From: Crenothrix sp. D3 | GTDB lineage: Bacteria > Pseudomonadota > Gammaproteobacteria > Methylococcales > Methylomonadaceae | NCBI GenBank assembly: GCA_002134785.1 | Contig: MBQZ01000051.1 | Location: 124,001-188,000, forward strand | Reading direction: 5' to 3' | Length of the DNA: 64,000 bases | Shown: positions 9,349-19,200 of the stretch, in pieces | How the letters are laid out: each line of letters opens with the position of its first letter | Numbering within the stretch: the stretch's first letter is position 1 | Program-made: the position numbers and the translations under genes | The notes under the pieces: model-generated | Database searches by the model: none | Seen by the model: only the letters and a program-made list of their open reading frames with translations | Told to the model about the DNA's origin: nothing

Positions 9349-9575
9349 GGTAAATGCTCCATAAGTTAATAAATCGACACGATAAAATCGGTTGTTTTAG
9401 CATCGATGACTGCATTGAAGTCTAGCACTATCTTATTTAATTTAAATAGCGAATGTATCTTTAATGTGTAGCGTGGAATAATAAGCCATCCTAACGTCAG
9501 TCTTATCGGGTGATGTTACTATTAAAAACATTCATTCCAAGCGACTACGCTAACCATTTATCAGACAATAATATC

Positions 9576-10982
9576 ATGAGTATAACAACACGCTTTGCCC
9601 CTAGTCCTACGGGTTATCTCCACGTCGGCGGTGCGCGCACCGCGCTTTTTTCTTGGCTTTATGCGCGTAAACATGGCGGTCAATTTATTTTACGCATTGA
9701 AGATACCGATTTAGAGCGTTCCACGCAAGAATCGGTGGATGCCATTTTGCAAGGCATGACATGGCTTGGGCTGGAATACGATCAAGGGCCTTTTTATCAA
9801 ACTCACCATTTTGATCGTTACAAAGAAATTATTCAGCAGTTATTAGAGCAAGGCGATGCGTATTATTGTTATTGCAGTAAAGACGAGCTAGAGCAATTGC
9901 GTACTGAGCAAATGGCGAACAAAGAAAAGCCGCGTTATAACGGTAAATGTCGGCATTTGCCTTTACAGGCTGAGGATGAACGTGAACGCGTGGTGCGTTT
10001 TAAAAATCCAATCGATGACGTGGTCACTATTCCTGATTTAGTGAAAGGCGATATTGTGGTTGCTAACAAGGAATTAGACGATTTGATTATTGCCAGAGGT
10101 GATGGCACGCCGACTTACAATCTTACCGTGGTGGTTGATGATATGGATATGCAGGTCACACACGTCATTCGTGGTGACGATCACATTAACAATACACCAC
10201 GGCAAATGAATATTCTTAATGCGTTGAGTGCAGCACTGCCTAAATACGCGCATTTGCCAATGATTTTAGGCGCGGATGGCGCGAGATTATCCAAGCGTCA
10301 TGGCGCGGTCAGTGTCATGCAGTTTAGGGATGATGGTTATTTGCCTGAAGCATTATTAAATTATTTAGTGCGTTTAGGTTGGTCGCATGGCGATCAAGAG
10401 ATTTTTTCGATTGATGAAATGATTGAATTTTTTGAGCTGGAAAATGTCAATGGTTCAGCGTCCACATTTAATATGGAAAAGCTGTTATGGCTGAATCATC
10501 ATTACATCATGCACAGTGACCCTGCGCACGTTGCGCGGCATTTAAGCTGGCACATTGGGCAGTTGGGCATTGATCCGACCGAAGGGCCTGAATTGATTGA
10601 AGTGGTTAAAGCGCAGCGTGAACGTTGTAAAACCTTAGTAGAAATGGCTGCGGCTAGCATTTATTTCTATAAAGACTTTGAGTGTTACGATGAAAAAGCT
10701 GCGAAAAAGAATTTTACTCAAGGTTCAGATGAGGTGTTAGCAAAACTGTATGAGGAATTTTCTGCCGTCACTTATTGGAATGGTGAAATTTTGCATCACA
10801 TTGTGCTGAATGTTGCTGAAACCTTATCATTAGGTTTAGGAAAAGTCGCGCAGCCCTTACGAGTTGCGGTCTGTGGCTCTGCTGTTTCACCTGCAATTGA
10901 TGTTACTTTATCGTTACTTGGCAAAGAAAAGACCCTAAATCGGCTACAAAAAGCGATTGAACACATCAAAAGTGTAAATTAG
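9576..10982 (+). CDS. gltX: Glutamyl-tRNA synthetase
   Basis: Charges tRNA-Glu with glutamate (class Ic). From ATG at 9576 the protein has 468 residues and starts [19 protein letters not shown]. An upstream in-frame ATG at 9510 would add 22 non-conserved residues and is less likely. The HIGH-type motif is HVGG (His16). The KMSKS-type motif is RLSKRH (Lys240). The catalytic Rossmann core and the C-terminal anticodon-binding helices are complete. Its tRNA substrates lie immediately downstream: two tRNA-Glu genes within 400 bases, with a tRNA-Ala between. Confidence 0.96.
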   Translation: MSITTRFAPSPTGYLHVGGARTALFSWLYARKHGGQFILRIEDTDLERSTQESVDAILQGMTWLGLEYDQGPFYQTHHFDRYKEIIQQLLEQGDAYYCYCSKDELEQLRTEQMANKEKPRYNGKCRHLPLQAEDERERVVRFKNPIDDVVTIPDLVKGDIVVANKELDDLIIARGDGTPTYNLTVVVDDMDMQVTHVIRGDDHINNTPRQMNILNALSAALPKYAHLPMILGADGARLSKRHGAVSVMQFRDDGYLPEALLNYLVRLGWSHGDQEIFSIDEMIEFFELENVNGSASTFNMEKLLWLNHHYIMHSDPAHVARHLSWHIGQLGIDPTEGPELIEVVKAQRERCKTLVEMAAASIYFYKDFECYDEKAAKKNFTQGSDEVLAKLYEEFSAVTYWNGEILHHIVLNVAETLSLGLGKVAQPLRVAVCGSAVSPAIDVTLSLLGKEKTLNRLQKAIEHIKSVN

Positions 10983-10985
10983 TAG

Positions 10986-11013
10986 TAGACATAATCGGTA
11001 AATCCTGTAAAAT
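10986..11013 (+). promoter_or_regulatory. Candidate promoter of the tRNA cluster
   Basis: A -35-like TAGACA (10986-10991), 16 bases, then a -10-like TAAAAT (11008-11013), about 17 bases ahead of tRNA-Ala. It begins directly after the gltX stop (10980-10982). The elements are imperfect, so co-transcription with gltX remains possible. Confidence 0.4.
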
Positions 11014-11029
11014 TCGCTCTCTTTACAGC

Positions 11030-11105
11030 GGGGCCATAGCTCAATTGGTAGAGCGCAACACTGGCAGTGTTGAGGTCAGCGGTTCGATTCCGCTTGGCTC
11101 CACCA
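11030..11105 (+). tRNA. tRNA-Ala (anticodon GGC)
   Basis: 76 nt with encoded CCA. The acceptor GGGGCCA pairs with TGGCTCC, the anticodon stem is CAACA/TGTTG with loop CTGGCAG, and the T loop is GGTTCGATTCC. It reads GCC and GCU-type alanine codons. Confidence 0.97.
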
Positions 11106-11137
11106 AAAAAGTAAAAAAGTTTTAAAAATAGTTTTAG

Positions 11138-11213
11138 GTCCCCATCGTCTAGCGGCCTAGGACACTGCCCTTTCACGGCGGTAACAGGGGTTCGAACCCC
11201 CTTGGGGACGCCA
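11138..11213 (+). tRNA. tRNA-Glu (anticodon TTC), first copy
   Basis: 76 nt with encoded CCA. The acceptor GTCCCC pairs with GGGGAC, the anticodon loop is CTTTCAC, and the T arm is AGGGGTTCGAACCCC. It is identical in sequence to the copy at 11286. Confidence 0.97.
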
Positions 11214-11285
11214 CTATTTTATCCAGTTTGTAGTTAAGCTCTTTCAATTCCACGAATTGATTGAAGGTCGGACTAAACCAGTTTA

Positions 11286-11361
11286 GTCCCCATCGTCTAG
11301 CGGCCTAGGACACTGCCCTTTCACGGCGGTAACAGGGGTTCGAACCCCCTTGGGGACGCCA
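11286..11361 (+). tRNA. tRNA-Glu (anticodon TTC), second copy
   Basis: It is base-for-base the same 76-nt gene as the copy at 11138, 72 bases further on, and is followed by a terminator. It arose by tandem duplication; the spacer between copies is not repeated. Confidence 0.97.
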
Positions 11362-11370
11362 TAAAATGAA

Positions 11371-11399
11371 AGGGTTATCACTTGATAACCCTTTTTTTA
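11371..11399 (+). terminator. Intrinsic terminator of the tRNA cluster
   Basis: AGGGTTATCA (11371-11380) pairs with TGATAACCCT (11383-11392), followed by a run of T up to 11398. Confidence 0.85.
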
Positions 11400-11476
11400 T
11401 GCTTGAAGAAAAAGAGACTATGTTTCATTTTCATTCATAAGTTCTTAGCAACAAGTAAGGATATATTCATAACGTT

Positions 11477-11519
11477 GGAGGTCAGGCTTTGCCTGACTTG
11501 CAAGCGGAGCTTGCACTCC
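11477..11519. repeat. REP-like repeat with a perfect three-way-junction fold
   Basis: Outer stem GGAG (11477-11480) / CTCC (11516-11519) encloses two hairpins: GTCAGGC-ttt-GCCTGAC (11481-11497) and TGCAAGC-gga-GCTTGCA (11499-11515). Short elements with this look are commonly dispersed in such genomes. The rest of 11400-11657 holds no gene I can support. Confidence 0.6.
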
Positions 11520-11657
11520 TAAATACACACAAACTTATTGCCACGCACTTATCATCCAAGCTAATTTTATTCGCCATTATAATGACTACAGGCGTGTCGT
11601 ATTAATTTATAATCAGGCTTAATTTACATTAAACCGATTAATTATTCATCGACGAAC

Positions 11658-12617
11658 ATGAACGACCAAGCTAGACAACTCTTGATTCGACTGATTCGTG
11701 ATTACGGTATCGACCTTGCTGACGATCCACAGAAACTCAATGCACTGTTTAAAGACTACGCACGCGGGCAATTTAAGCGAGAAATTTTTTTATGCGTCCA
11801 AGCGGCGCGTGAAGGCGTTGTCAGTGACTTGCAAAATAATCAGCATTTACCGTTGGACACACTGTCTGCCCGCCTCATTAAACAACTGCAAGACGATTGC
11901 GGATTTGATGTACTAGCGGCAAACTGGACAATAGAAACATGGTGTGCCGCACTTGATTTAGCTGTTCAATTCCATGTAACCCCCGCCATAATTCCCGTCG
12001 TACCCTTGGCTTCGCCTTTACCAACACAAACTCCACTGGCAACGCCCGTATCAACAGGCATAGATAATTCATCATCAACTAGCCCACCTACGAAACCACA
12101 ATCGGTCTCTTTAGGTGATAATGATTTGACGTTGATTATTGAGGATGGTCTCTCTTGGCTTAAAAAATTGATTGGTTGGCAATATTATATTAACAATGGC
12201 AATGGCACGGTGACTGATAGTCGTACAGGATTACAATGGACACGCTTTTCACTGGGGCAATATTGGAATGGCAGAACCTGTGAAGGCAGAGCCATTGAAT
12301 ATAATCTACAAGATGCTCTGAACGCAGTTACCCAGTTGAATAGCAACGGAACGATTAACTGCGGCTATTCAGATTGGCGCATTCCCACTTGGGATGAGTT
12401 AAGCAGTATCAGAGAAACTGGCTCTCAAGTCATCGATGCAAAAGTATTTCCCAATACGCCTGACGGTCGGTTTTGGACGATAACAGAAAGCACCCCCGAC
12501 CTAACAGGATCAACAAATAAACGTTTTTATACCGTCAACTTTAACCGTTTCAATGCCCATTATTCTTTTGGAACAGCTCTTGCGCATGACATGAAATATA
12601 CGCGTCTGGTGCGCTAA
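11658..12617 (+). CDS. DUF1566 (Lcl C-terminal-like) protein, paralogue 1
   Basis: 319 residues without a signal peptide. An N-terminal helical domain (about 1-105, MNDQARQLLIRLIRDYGIDL...FKREIFLCVQAAREGV) is followed by a Pro/Thr/Ser linker (about 112-150). A DUF1566 fold runs from about 178 to 319, with NGNGTVTDSRTGLQWTR, SDWRIPTWDEL, FWT and the terminal TRLVR motif. DUF1566 resembles lectin-like folds, and its biochemical role is unknown. The next gene repeats the same two-domain plan, so this is a tandem duplication. No reverse transcriptase is nearby, which argues against a diversity-generating element. Confidence 0.75.
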   Translation: MNDQARQLLIRLIRDYGIDLADDPQKLNALFKDYARGQFKREIFLCVQAAREGVVSDLQNNQHLPLDTLSARLIKQLQDDCGFDVLAANWTIETWCAALDLAVQFHVTPAIIPVVPLASPLPTQTPLATPVSTGIDNSSSTSPPTKPQSVSLGDNDLTLIIEDGLSWLKKLIGWQYYINNGNGTVTDSRTGLQWTRFSLGQYWNGRTCEGRAIEYNLQDALNAVTQLNSNGTINCGYSDWRIPTWDELSSIRETGSQVIDAKVFPNTPDGRFWTITESTPDLTGSTNKRFYTVNFNRFNAHYSFGTALAHDMKYTRLVR

Positions 12618-12649
12618 TTAATCACTCAAACCCCTGCCCTTTATTCATC

Positions 12650-13486
12650 ATGAACAATCAAGCTCGACAGCACTTATTCCAAGTGATTAATGACTACGGT
12701 ATTGATATTGCCAAAGATTTGCGACGATTAGAATCACTGCTTAAAGATTACACCCAAGGACAATACAAGCGTGAAGTTTTTTTGTGCGTCCAAGCTGCCC
12801 GCGAAGGAGTCATTGAAGCACTGCAAAACAACAAACACCTACCTTATGAAATAGTCGCCGCCCGCTTAACCAAACAACTGCATGAAGACTATGGTCTCGA
12901 CTTACACGCAGCAAAATGGGCGGTGGGCAGTTGGGTAGTCGTACTGGGTTTAACCAATAAATTCCCGCATCCAAAGCCACTGGCTACCAAACCCCATCCA
13001 GTCAAACCTACCCACGCGCCAACACCACCGCCCCCTAAAAAATCCATTGTGATACAAAACTTGGCTGCCCATCGCTATTCAGATCAAGGTGACGACACGA
13101 TTGTAGACACACAAACCAATTTACAGTGGATGCGTTTCGCGTTGGGGCAAGTATGGGATGGTAAGACTAACCTAATCGAAGCGAAACGATACACTTGGCA
13201 AGAAGCAGTTAATGCGATTGATAGCTTCAATCAATCAGGTGGCTTTGCGGGTTATCAAGATTGGCGCGTACCCACTATTGATGAATTAAAAACCCTAATT
13301 GAGCGTGGCAAAAAACCTGCCATCAATCATGCCATGTTCCCTGCCACGCCATTGGCTTTCTTTTGGTCTTCCACACCCCTTATTAATGTTGACCATTCTG
13401 CGTGGGCAGTTTATTTTTATGGTGGCAGTGCCTATTGGTACGGAAAAACCAGTTATTACCATCTTCGGTTAGTGCGAAATTCATAA
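12650..13486 (+). CDS. DUF1566 (Lcl C-terminal-like) protein, paralogue 2
   Basis: The 278 residues share the layout of the preceding gene: N-terminal domain MNNQARQHLFQVINDYGIDI...YKREVFLCVQAAREGVIE, a Pro-rich linker (about 108-130, TPPPPKKS), then DUF1566 (about 143-278, with DTQTNLQWMRFALGQVW, YQDWRVPTIDELK, FFWSSTP and HLRLVR). It starts 32 bases after its paralogue and probably shares its transcript. The linkers and the loop regions between the WR.P and RLVR motifs differ most, while the N-domains stay close. Function unknown. Confidence 0.75.
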   Translation: MNNQARQHLFQVINDYGIDIAKDLRRLESLLKDYTQGQYKREVFLCVQAAREGVIEALQNNKHLPYEIVAARLTKQLHEDYGLDLHAAKWAVGSWVVVLGLTNKFPHPKPLATKPHPVKPTHAPTPPPPKKSIVIQNLAAHRYSDQGDDTIVDTQTNLQWMRFALGQVWDGKTNLIEAKRYTWQEAVNAIDSFNQSGGFAGYQDWRVPTIDELKTLIERGKKPAINHAMFPATPLAFFWSSTPLINVDHSAWAVYFYGGSAYWYGKTSYYHLRLVRNS

Positions 13487-13592
13487 TGCAAGAACAATCC
13501 CATTACACTGTAACACCAGTGTCAAAAAATGTGGTTATACTGACAAGTTGTAAAAAATAAGCCTATAAAGTTGCCCAATTGAAGTTACTAAA

Positions 13593-15122
13593 ATGAAAAT
13601 GCCAAAAAACAAAAAACACAAACTATTGCTGCGTCATCTCACCATTGAAGACTACGACAACCTTGCCGTCTTAATGAATCAAGTCTACGGTAACTTAGGT
13701 GGTGCGTGGAAAAAAGAACAATATCTGTCGCAAATAACTCGCTTTTCAGAAGGGCAAATTGTTATTGAAGACAATGGCGTGATGGTCGCGGCAGCGTTAA
13801 GCATGATTGTTGATTATGCGCGTTTTGGTGATAGCCATACTTACTCACAAATTACGGGCGACGGTTATTTGACGCATCACGACCCAGCAGGCGATACCCT
13901 TTACGGTGTGGATATTTTCGTGCATCCCAAGTATCGCGGCTTACGCTTAGGGCGCAGGCTTTATGATGCGCGTAAAGAATTGTGTCGCCGTTTTAATCTA
14001 CGCCGCTTTATTGCAGGTGGACGTATTCCAGGTTATTCAAAGTATGCCGATAACTTCACCCCCGTGCGTTACATTGAAGAAGTTAAAAATCGGGAAATTT
14101 TTGATCCCGTATTGTCCTTTCAACTGTCTAATGGTTTTCATGTTCGCAAATTATTGACAGGGTATTTGCCTGCCGATGAGGATTCTCTGGGCTATGCAAC
14201 GCTATTGGAATGGGTGAATCTGGATTATGTCGAAAAAGCACCGACTATTGGTGCTGATAAAAGTGTGGTGCGTTTAGGTGTAGTGCAATGGCAAATGCGC
14301 ACGATGAGCAGTGTTGAAGAATTGTTAAAACACGCGGAATTTTTTATTGATGCTCTTGCAGGTTATCACGCGGATTTTGTATTATTTCCTGAATACATGA
14401 GTGCGCCGCTCATGGGCTTATTTAATGATAACAGTCCGCCCGAAGCCATTCGCTCTTTGGCTGGCTTTAGTAGTGCTATTCGCAATGGGCTGTTGGAAAT
14501 GGCAATGTCCTATAACATCAACATCATTGCTGGCTCACTGCCTGAATACAGTAACCACGAACTTTATAACGTCTCATGGTTGTTACGCCGTGATGGCACG
14601 TTTGAAGCGCAATATAAAATTCACGTCACCCCAGATGAAGTCAGTTGTTGGGGTGTACAAGGCGGTGACGCACTGAAAGTGTTTGATACCGATTGTGGCA
14701 AAATTGCGATTCTAATTTGTTTTGACTCTGAATTCCCAGAACTCGCACGATTAGCAACCATGCAAGGGGCGCAAATTTTGTTTGTCCCCTTCTGGACAGA
14801 TACTAAAAATGCCTATTTGCGCGTGCGTTACTGCTCACAAGCCCGCGCCATTGAAAATGAATGTTTTGTGGCAATTACGGGCAGTGTCGGTAATTTACCT
14901 AATGCGGAAAATATGGATATTCAATACTCGCAATCCGCAATTTTTAGCCCCAGTGATTTTTCCTTTCCTCACGATGCTATTTTGGCTGAAGCCACGCCCA
15001 ATACCGAAATGACCTTAATTGCCGATGTTAATTTGGATTTATTAAAACAAGTGCGGACACGCGGTGCGGCGCGTAATTTTGCTAATCGCCGTCCCGATTT
15101 ATACCGTTTAGAATGGATTTGA
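13593..15122 (+). CDS. Fusion of GNAT acetyltransferase and nitrilase-superfamily amidohydrolase
   Basis: 509 residues in two domains. Residues about 12-210 form a GNAT N-acetyltransferase (LYGVDIFVHPKYRGLRLGRRL is the acetyl-CoA loop region). Residues about 226-505 form a carbon-nitrogen hydrolase with the full triad: Glu267 (LFPEYMS), Lys342 (YKIHVTP) and Cys376 (LICFDSEFPE). Both domains look intact. Such fusions are known in many bacteria, but their substrate is not settled. A role in acylating or deacylating a small amine, or in amide repair, is only a guess. It is flanked by unrelated genes. Confidence 0.88.
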   Translation: MKMPKNKKHKLLLRHLTIEDYDNLAVLMNQVYGNLGGAWKKEQYLSQITRFSEGQIVIEDNGVMVAAALSMIVDYARFGDSHTYSQITGDGYLTHHDPAGDTLYGVDIFVHPKYRGLRLGRRLYDARKELCRRFNLRRFIAGGRIPGYSKYADNFTPVRYIEEVKNREIFDPVLSFQLSNGFHVRKLLTGYLPADEDSLGYATLLEWVNLDYVEKAPTIGADKSVVRLGVVQWQMRTMSSVEELLKHAEFFIDALAGYHADFVLFPEYMSAPLMGLFNDNSPPEAIRSLAGFSSAIRNGLLEMAMSYNINIIAGSLPEYSNHELYNVSWLLRRDGTFEAQYKIHVTPDEVSCWGVQGGDALKVFDTDCGKIAILICFDSEFPELARLATMQGAQILFVPFWTDTKNAYLRVRYCSQARAIENECFVAITGSVGNLPNAENMDIQYSQSAIFSPSDFSFPHDAILAEATPNTEMTLIADVNLDLLKQVRTRGAARNFANRRPDLYRLEWI

Positions 15123-15147
15123 AATTGACACGCGCCTAGCTTATTTA

Positions 15148-16014
15148 TTAGGGAATCAAAAGCTGTACCGTCATACCCGCAGACCAATCAGGTGCTTGAT
15201 TAGGTTTGACTGCGTTGTAATAACTTTCTACGCGGGTATTTACTTTTTGGTTGCCAATATCAAACACCTTACCGACACCGCCGCCAATAGGCACAGTCCA
15301 AGGTTGGCTATTATTCCAATTGGCAACCATATTCATATCAGAAGCCAAATACCAACCATTTGCCAAGTTGTAATTAACAAAGGGCTTTAGTTCCATTTGA
15401 CTGACACTGTGGCGACTATCATTACCAAGCACCGACCAAATTTGTTTGACATTAAGTCCCAGCGTCCACAGTTCAGATTGCTTCACCATCATAGCACTAG
15501 GGCCAATACTGAACTTTCCACTACCCAATTGCCGTGACCGTCGGTCTTCTATGCTTGTAAAAAGCGTATCCGATGGAAACACGAAAGTCGGCCCGAACCC
15601 CCAACTAAAATTATCAGAACTCACAGGTGAAAACAGCGATGTAAAAGTTGTATCACCTAGACCCGTAGCCCCTGAGCCGAAATAAGGTTCAGGTAGTTCC
15701 GCAATACCATGCACACCGCCAGACGTACCGATAAAGTTTAATGAAAGCTGATTAATCACATTCCAAGAGCCTAATGAAATTGGAATAATAGGCTGTATGC
15801 TACCGATTGATACACTGCCATTACCCGCATCATGATAAACATAGTTAAGCGGTATGCTGTAATGCGGAGACAGTGGATTCTGCGCTCTAGCACGAAATTC
15901 ATCGATACTGTTATCACTAATAACGGATGGCACGGTATCAATATCCGCGTAACAAGGATGCGTCAAACATAACGTAATAGTAATGAGAATATTTTTATTA
16001 AATCGATGATTCAT
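15148..16014 (-). CDS. Predicted outer-membrane beta-barrel (phenol-degradation MetA / neuromedin-U-like family)
   Basis: 288 residues with a signal peptide ending near CYA-DI (about residue 24). Alternating aromatic and hydrophobic beta-strands run to the end, including GSIQPIIPISLGSWN, GATGLGDTTFTSLFSP, FSIGPSAMM and YNLANGWYLASDMNMVANW, closing with the strand AGMTVQLLIP. This is the pattern of the transporter family often labelled MetA-like or neuromedin U in annotation pipelines. It probably moves small hydrophobic compounds or is structural. It is a single gene converging on the GNAT-nitrilase fusion. Confidence 0.65.
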   Translation of the reverse strand: MNHRFNKNILITITLCLTHPCYADIDTVPSVISDNSIDEFRARAQNPLSPHYSIPLNYVYHDAGNGSVSIGSIQPIIPISLGSWNVINQLSLNFIGTSGGVHGIAELPEPYFGSGATGLGDTTFTSLFSPVSSDNFSWGFGPTFVFPSDTLFTSIEDRRSRQLGSGKFSIGPSAMMVKQSELWTLGLNVKQIWSVLGNDSRHSVSQMELKPFVNYNLANGWYLASDMNMVANWNNSQPWTVPIGGGVGKVFDIGNQKVNTRVESYYNAVKPNQAPDWSAGMTVQLLIP

Positions 16015-16173
16015 AATGGCTGTAGCCCATTTAAAGTTAAAGTGAATGCGTTATTTTATTATTATTATAAAAGCAGCTATCTTTCCAATAGCACACTTGC
16101 CTCTATTTCTTTTTAACATGAGAGATAACTAAGAGCAAGGAAAAGCCGTGTTTTATAGTATCGTTTTCAAAAC

Positions 16174-16200
16174 GCGCTATAGCGTATAATGCCCTTATTT
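16174..16200 (+). promoter_or_regulatory. Candidate promoter of hrpA
   Basis: TATAAT at 16195-16200 with a weak -35 TTTTCA at 16174-16179. The -35 lies in a small palindrome, CGTTTT-c-AAAACG (16172-16184). The hrpA ATG follows 15 bases after the -10 box, giving a very short leader and no clear ribosome binding site. Confidence 0.45.
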
Positions 16201-16214
16201 TATTCCCCCGCCGC

Positions 16215-19200
16215 ATGACTGCTTCCGATTTAATTAAACAACTTAGCCAACAATTACCGCTGTGTCTTAATCAAGACAGACCTCATTTAAAACGTCAGTT
16301 AGACCGCTTGAATAGTGAAGTGAAAAAGGGCAAAGACTCGCTTGAAGCCTTAAATTCCTTCGCCCAACGTGTGGAAAAATCTGTGGCGTTACGCAATAAA
16401 CGTCTTGCCAGTATTCCAGTATTAAACTTCCCCGATTTACCCGTCACGGGTAAAAAAGACGACATCGCGGAGCTAATTAAAAACAATCAAGTGCTGATTC
16501 TGTGCGGCGAAACAGGCTCAGGGAAAACCACCCAGTTACCCAAAATTTGCTTATCCATCGGACGTGGCGCGGCAGGTTTGATTGGGCACACACAACCGCG
16601 ACGCATTGCCGCGCGTACCGTTGCCGATAGAATCGCCGAAGAATTAGGCGAACCACTGGGTAAATCGGTGGGTTATAAAATTCGTTTTAACGATAAAACC
16701 CACGCAGAATCCTTAGTTAAATTGATGACCGACGGGATTTTACTCGCCGAATCACAAAATGATCCTTACCTCAATCAATACGACACCATCATTATTGATG
16801 AAGCGCACGAGCGCAGTTTAAATATTGATTTTCTGCTGGGTTATATGAAATGGTTGTTACCGAAACGTCCTGATTTAAAACTCATCATTACTTCTGCAAC
16901 CATTGACCCTGAACGTTTTTCCACGCATTTTAATAACGCGCCGATTATTGAAGTTTCAGGGCGTACTTATCCTGTGGAAATGCGTTATCGTCCAATTGAA
17001 CGCGAAACTGAAGAAGATGACGAAACAGGGGATGAATTACAACACGCCATACTTGACGCAGTCGATGAACTGTATCGAGATTTGCGCGGCGATATTTTGA
17101 TTTTCTTAAGCGGCGAGCGCGAAATAAGAGAAACCACTGATTCGTTAAAAAAACACCATCCCAATCAATACGAAATTCTACCGCTGTATTCTAAACTCAG
17201 TGTCAGTGAGCAAGAGCGGGTGTTTAATCCCAAAGGCGGCAAAATTCGCATTGTATTAGCGACCAATGTTGCGGAAACCTCTTTAACTGTTCCGGGAATT
17301 CGTGCCGTGATTGATACGGGTCATGCGCGTATCAGCCGCTACAGTCATCGCAGTAAAATCCAACGGCTGCCGATAGAACGCATTTCTCAATCCAGCGCGA
17401 ATCAACGTGCAGGTCGGTGTGGACGGGTTGCCGAAGGGATTTGTATTCGTCTGTATTCCCGCGAAGATTATGAAGCGCGTCCAGAATTCACTGAACCTGA
17501 AATCATGCGCACCAATTTATCAGCGGTTATTTTGCAAATGACAGCGTTGAAATTGGGCGATATTGAAGATTTCCCCTTTCTTGAACCGCCCGAAGACAAG
17601 ATGATTCGTGACGGTAAAACCATGCTGCACGAAGTCAACGCACTGGATAAAGCGGGCAAGCTGACCGAAACAGGCGCGAAATTGGCGCAATTTCCGACTG
17701 ATCCCAAGCTGGCGCGAATGTTATTGGCAGCACATGACGAAGGTTGTTTGACCGAAGTGTCGATTATCGTGTCGGCGTTAAGCGTTCAAGACCCACGCGA
17801 AAAACCTGCCGATAAAATGCAGCAAGCGGACGCGAAACACGTTGCCTTTCGTCATCCTGAATCGGATTTTTTGACGCTGTTAAACATCTGGAACACCTTT
17901 GAGGTGCAGAAAAAGCATTTATCCAATAGCAAACTGCGTAAATACTGTACCGATAATTTTCTGTCTTACATGAGAATGCGTGAGTGGTTTGATATTCACT
18001 CGCAGATTATGCAGGTGATGAAAGGCGATTTAAAAATGCCGCTCAACACCACTGAGGCGGCTTATGAAAATGTGCATAGAGCGTTATTAACAGGGCTGTT
18101 ATCGAATATCGGTTTTCGCCATGAACAATACGAATACATCGGTGCGCGGGGTTTAAAATTCTTCATCTTCCCTGGCTCAGGGCAACACAAAGCCAAACCC
18201 AAATGGATAATGGCGGCTGAGCAAGTCGAAACCAGCAAAGTCTATGCCCGAACCGTGGCGAAAATAGAACCCGAATGGATAGAAGCAGTTGCCACGCATT
18301 TAGTCAAACACAACTATTTTGACCCACATTGGGAGAAAAAAGGCGCACGTTGTATGGTGTCACAACGCACGTTGTTATACGGTTTGACCTTGCAAACTGG
18401 GCGAAAAATTCCTTACGACCACGTTGATGCCAAAACTGCCCGCGAGATGTTTATTCAATCCGCCTTAGTGGATCACGATTATCACAGCAACGCGCCATTT
18501 TATGTTGCCAATCAAAAATTGCTGGAAGAAGTCGGCATGATTCAGCACAAAGGTCGGCGTGTCGATTTGGTGGAAGATGAGCAATGGCTTTATAGCTTTT
18601 ATGACAAGCTGTTGCCCGCCGATGTATTCAGCGGTGTCACGCTAGACACTTGGCGCAAAACGGTAGAACGCGAAAATCCGAAATTGTTATTTTTAACAAA
18701 GGATGATTTAACCCGTGAACAAGAGAATCCCGTCAATGACTGGGACTATCCTGACAGTAAAAAAATCGGCACGCTAACTATTCCACTGCAATACCGTTTT
18801 GAACCCGGCCACAATGAAGACGGCGTGACCGCGATTATTCCCGTGCATCAACTCAACCAATTATCAACAGCTCCCTTTGATTGGCTGGTATTGGGAATGC
18901 TGGAAGAAAAATGTATCGCCATGATTAAATCCTTGCCGAAACAGATTCGCAAACATTTTGTCCCCGTGCCTGAAACTGTGAAACGCTGTTTAGAAATAGA
19001 ACCCGATTTTAAAGGCACGGTGCAAGAATGGTTAGGGTATCGCCTGCGTAAATTAACAGGTGAAGCCATCCCCTTAAATGCGTGGGCGATGGACAGTTTG
19101 CCTGAGCATTTAAAAATGAATTTTCGTATTGTGGAAGAGGGAAAATTACTGGATTACGGACGCGATTTAAAAAAATTACAGGCAAAATACGCGATTGAAG

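Noticed and set aside
10979-11176. Minus-strand open frame of 65 codons over the tRNA genes
   Set aside because: It is the antisense reading of tRNA-Ala (AKRNRTADLNTAS-type translation), a known kind of spurious protein; the tRNA genes explain the sequence.
11138-11361. tRNA-Glu pair as integration (att) sites of a genomic island
   Set aside because: The identity covers the whole tRNA, as expected for gene duplication. No integrase lies nearby, and the DNA between copies is only 72 bases.
11658-13486. Diversity-generating retroelement targets
   Set aside because: DUF1566 proteins can look like variable lectin-fold proteins, but there is no reverse transcriptase or template repeat anywhere in the window.
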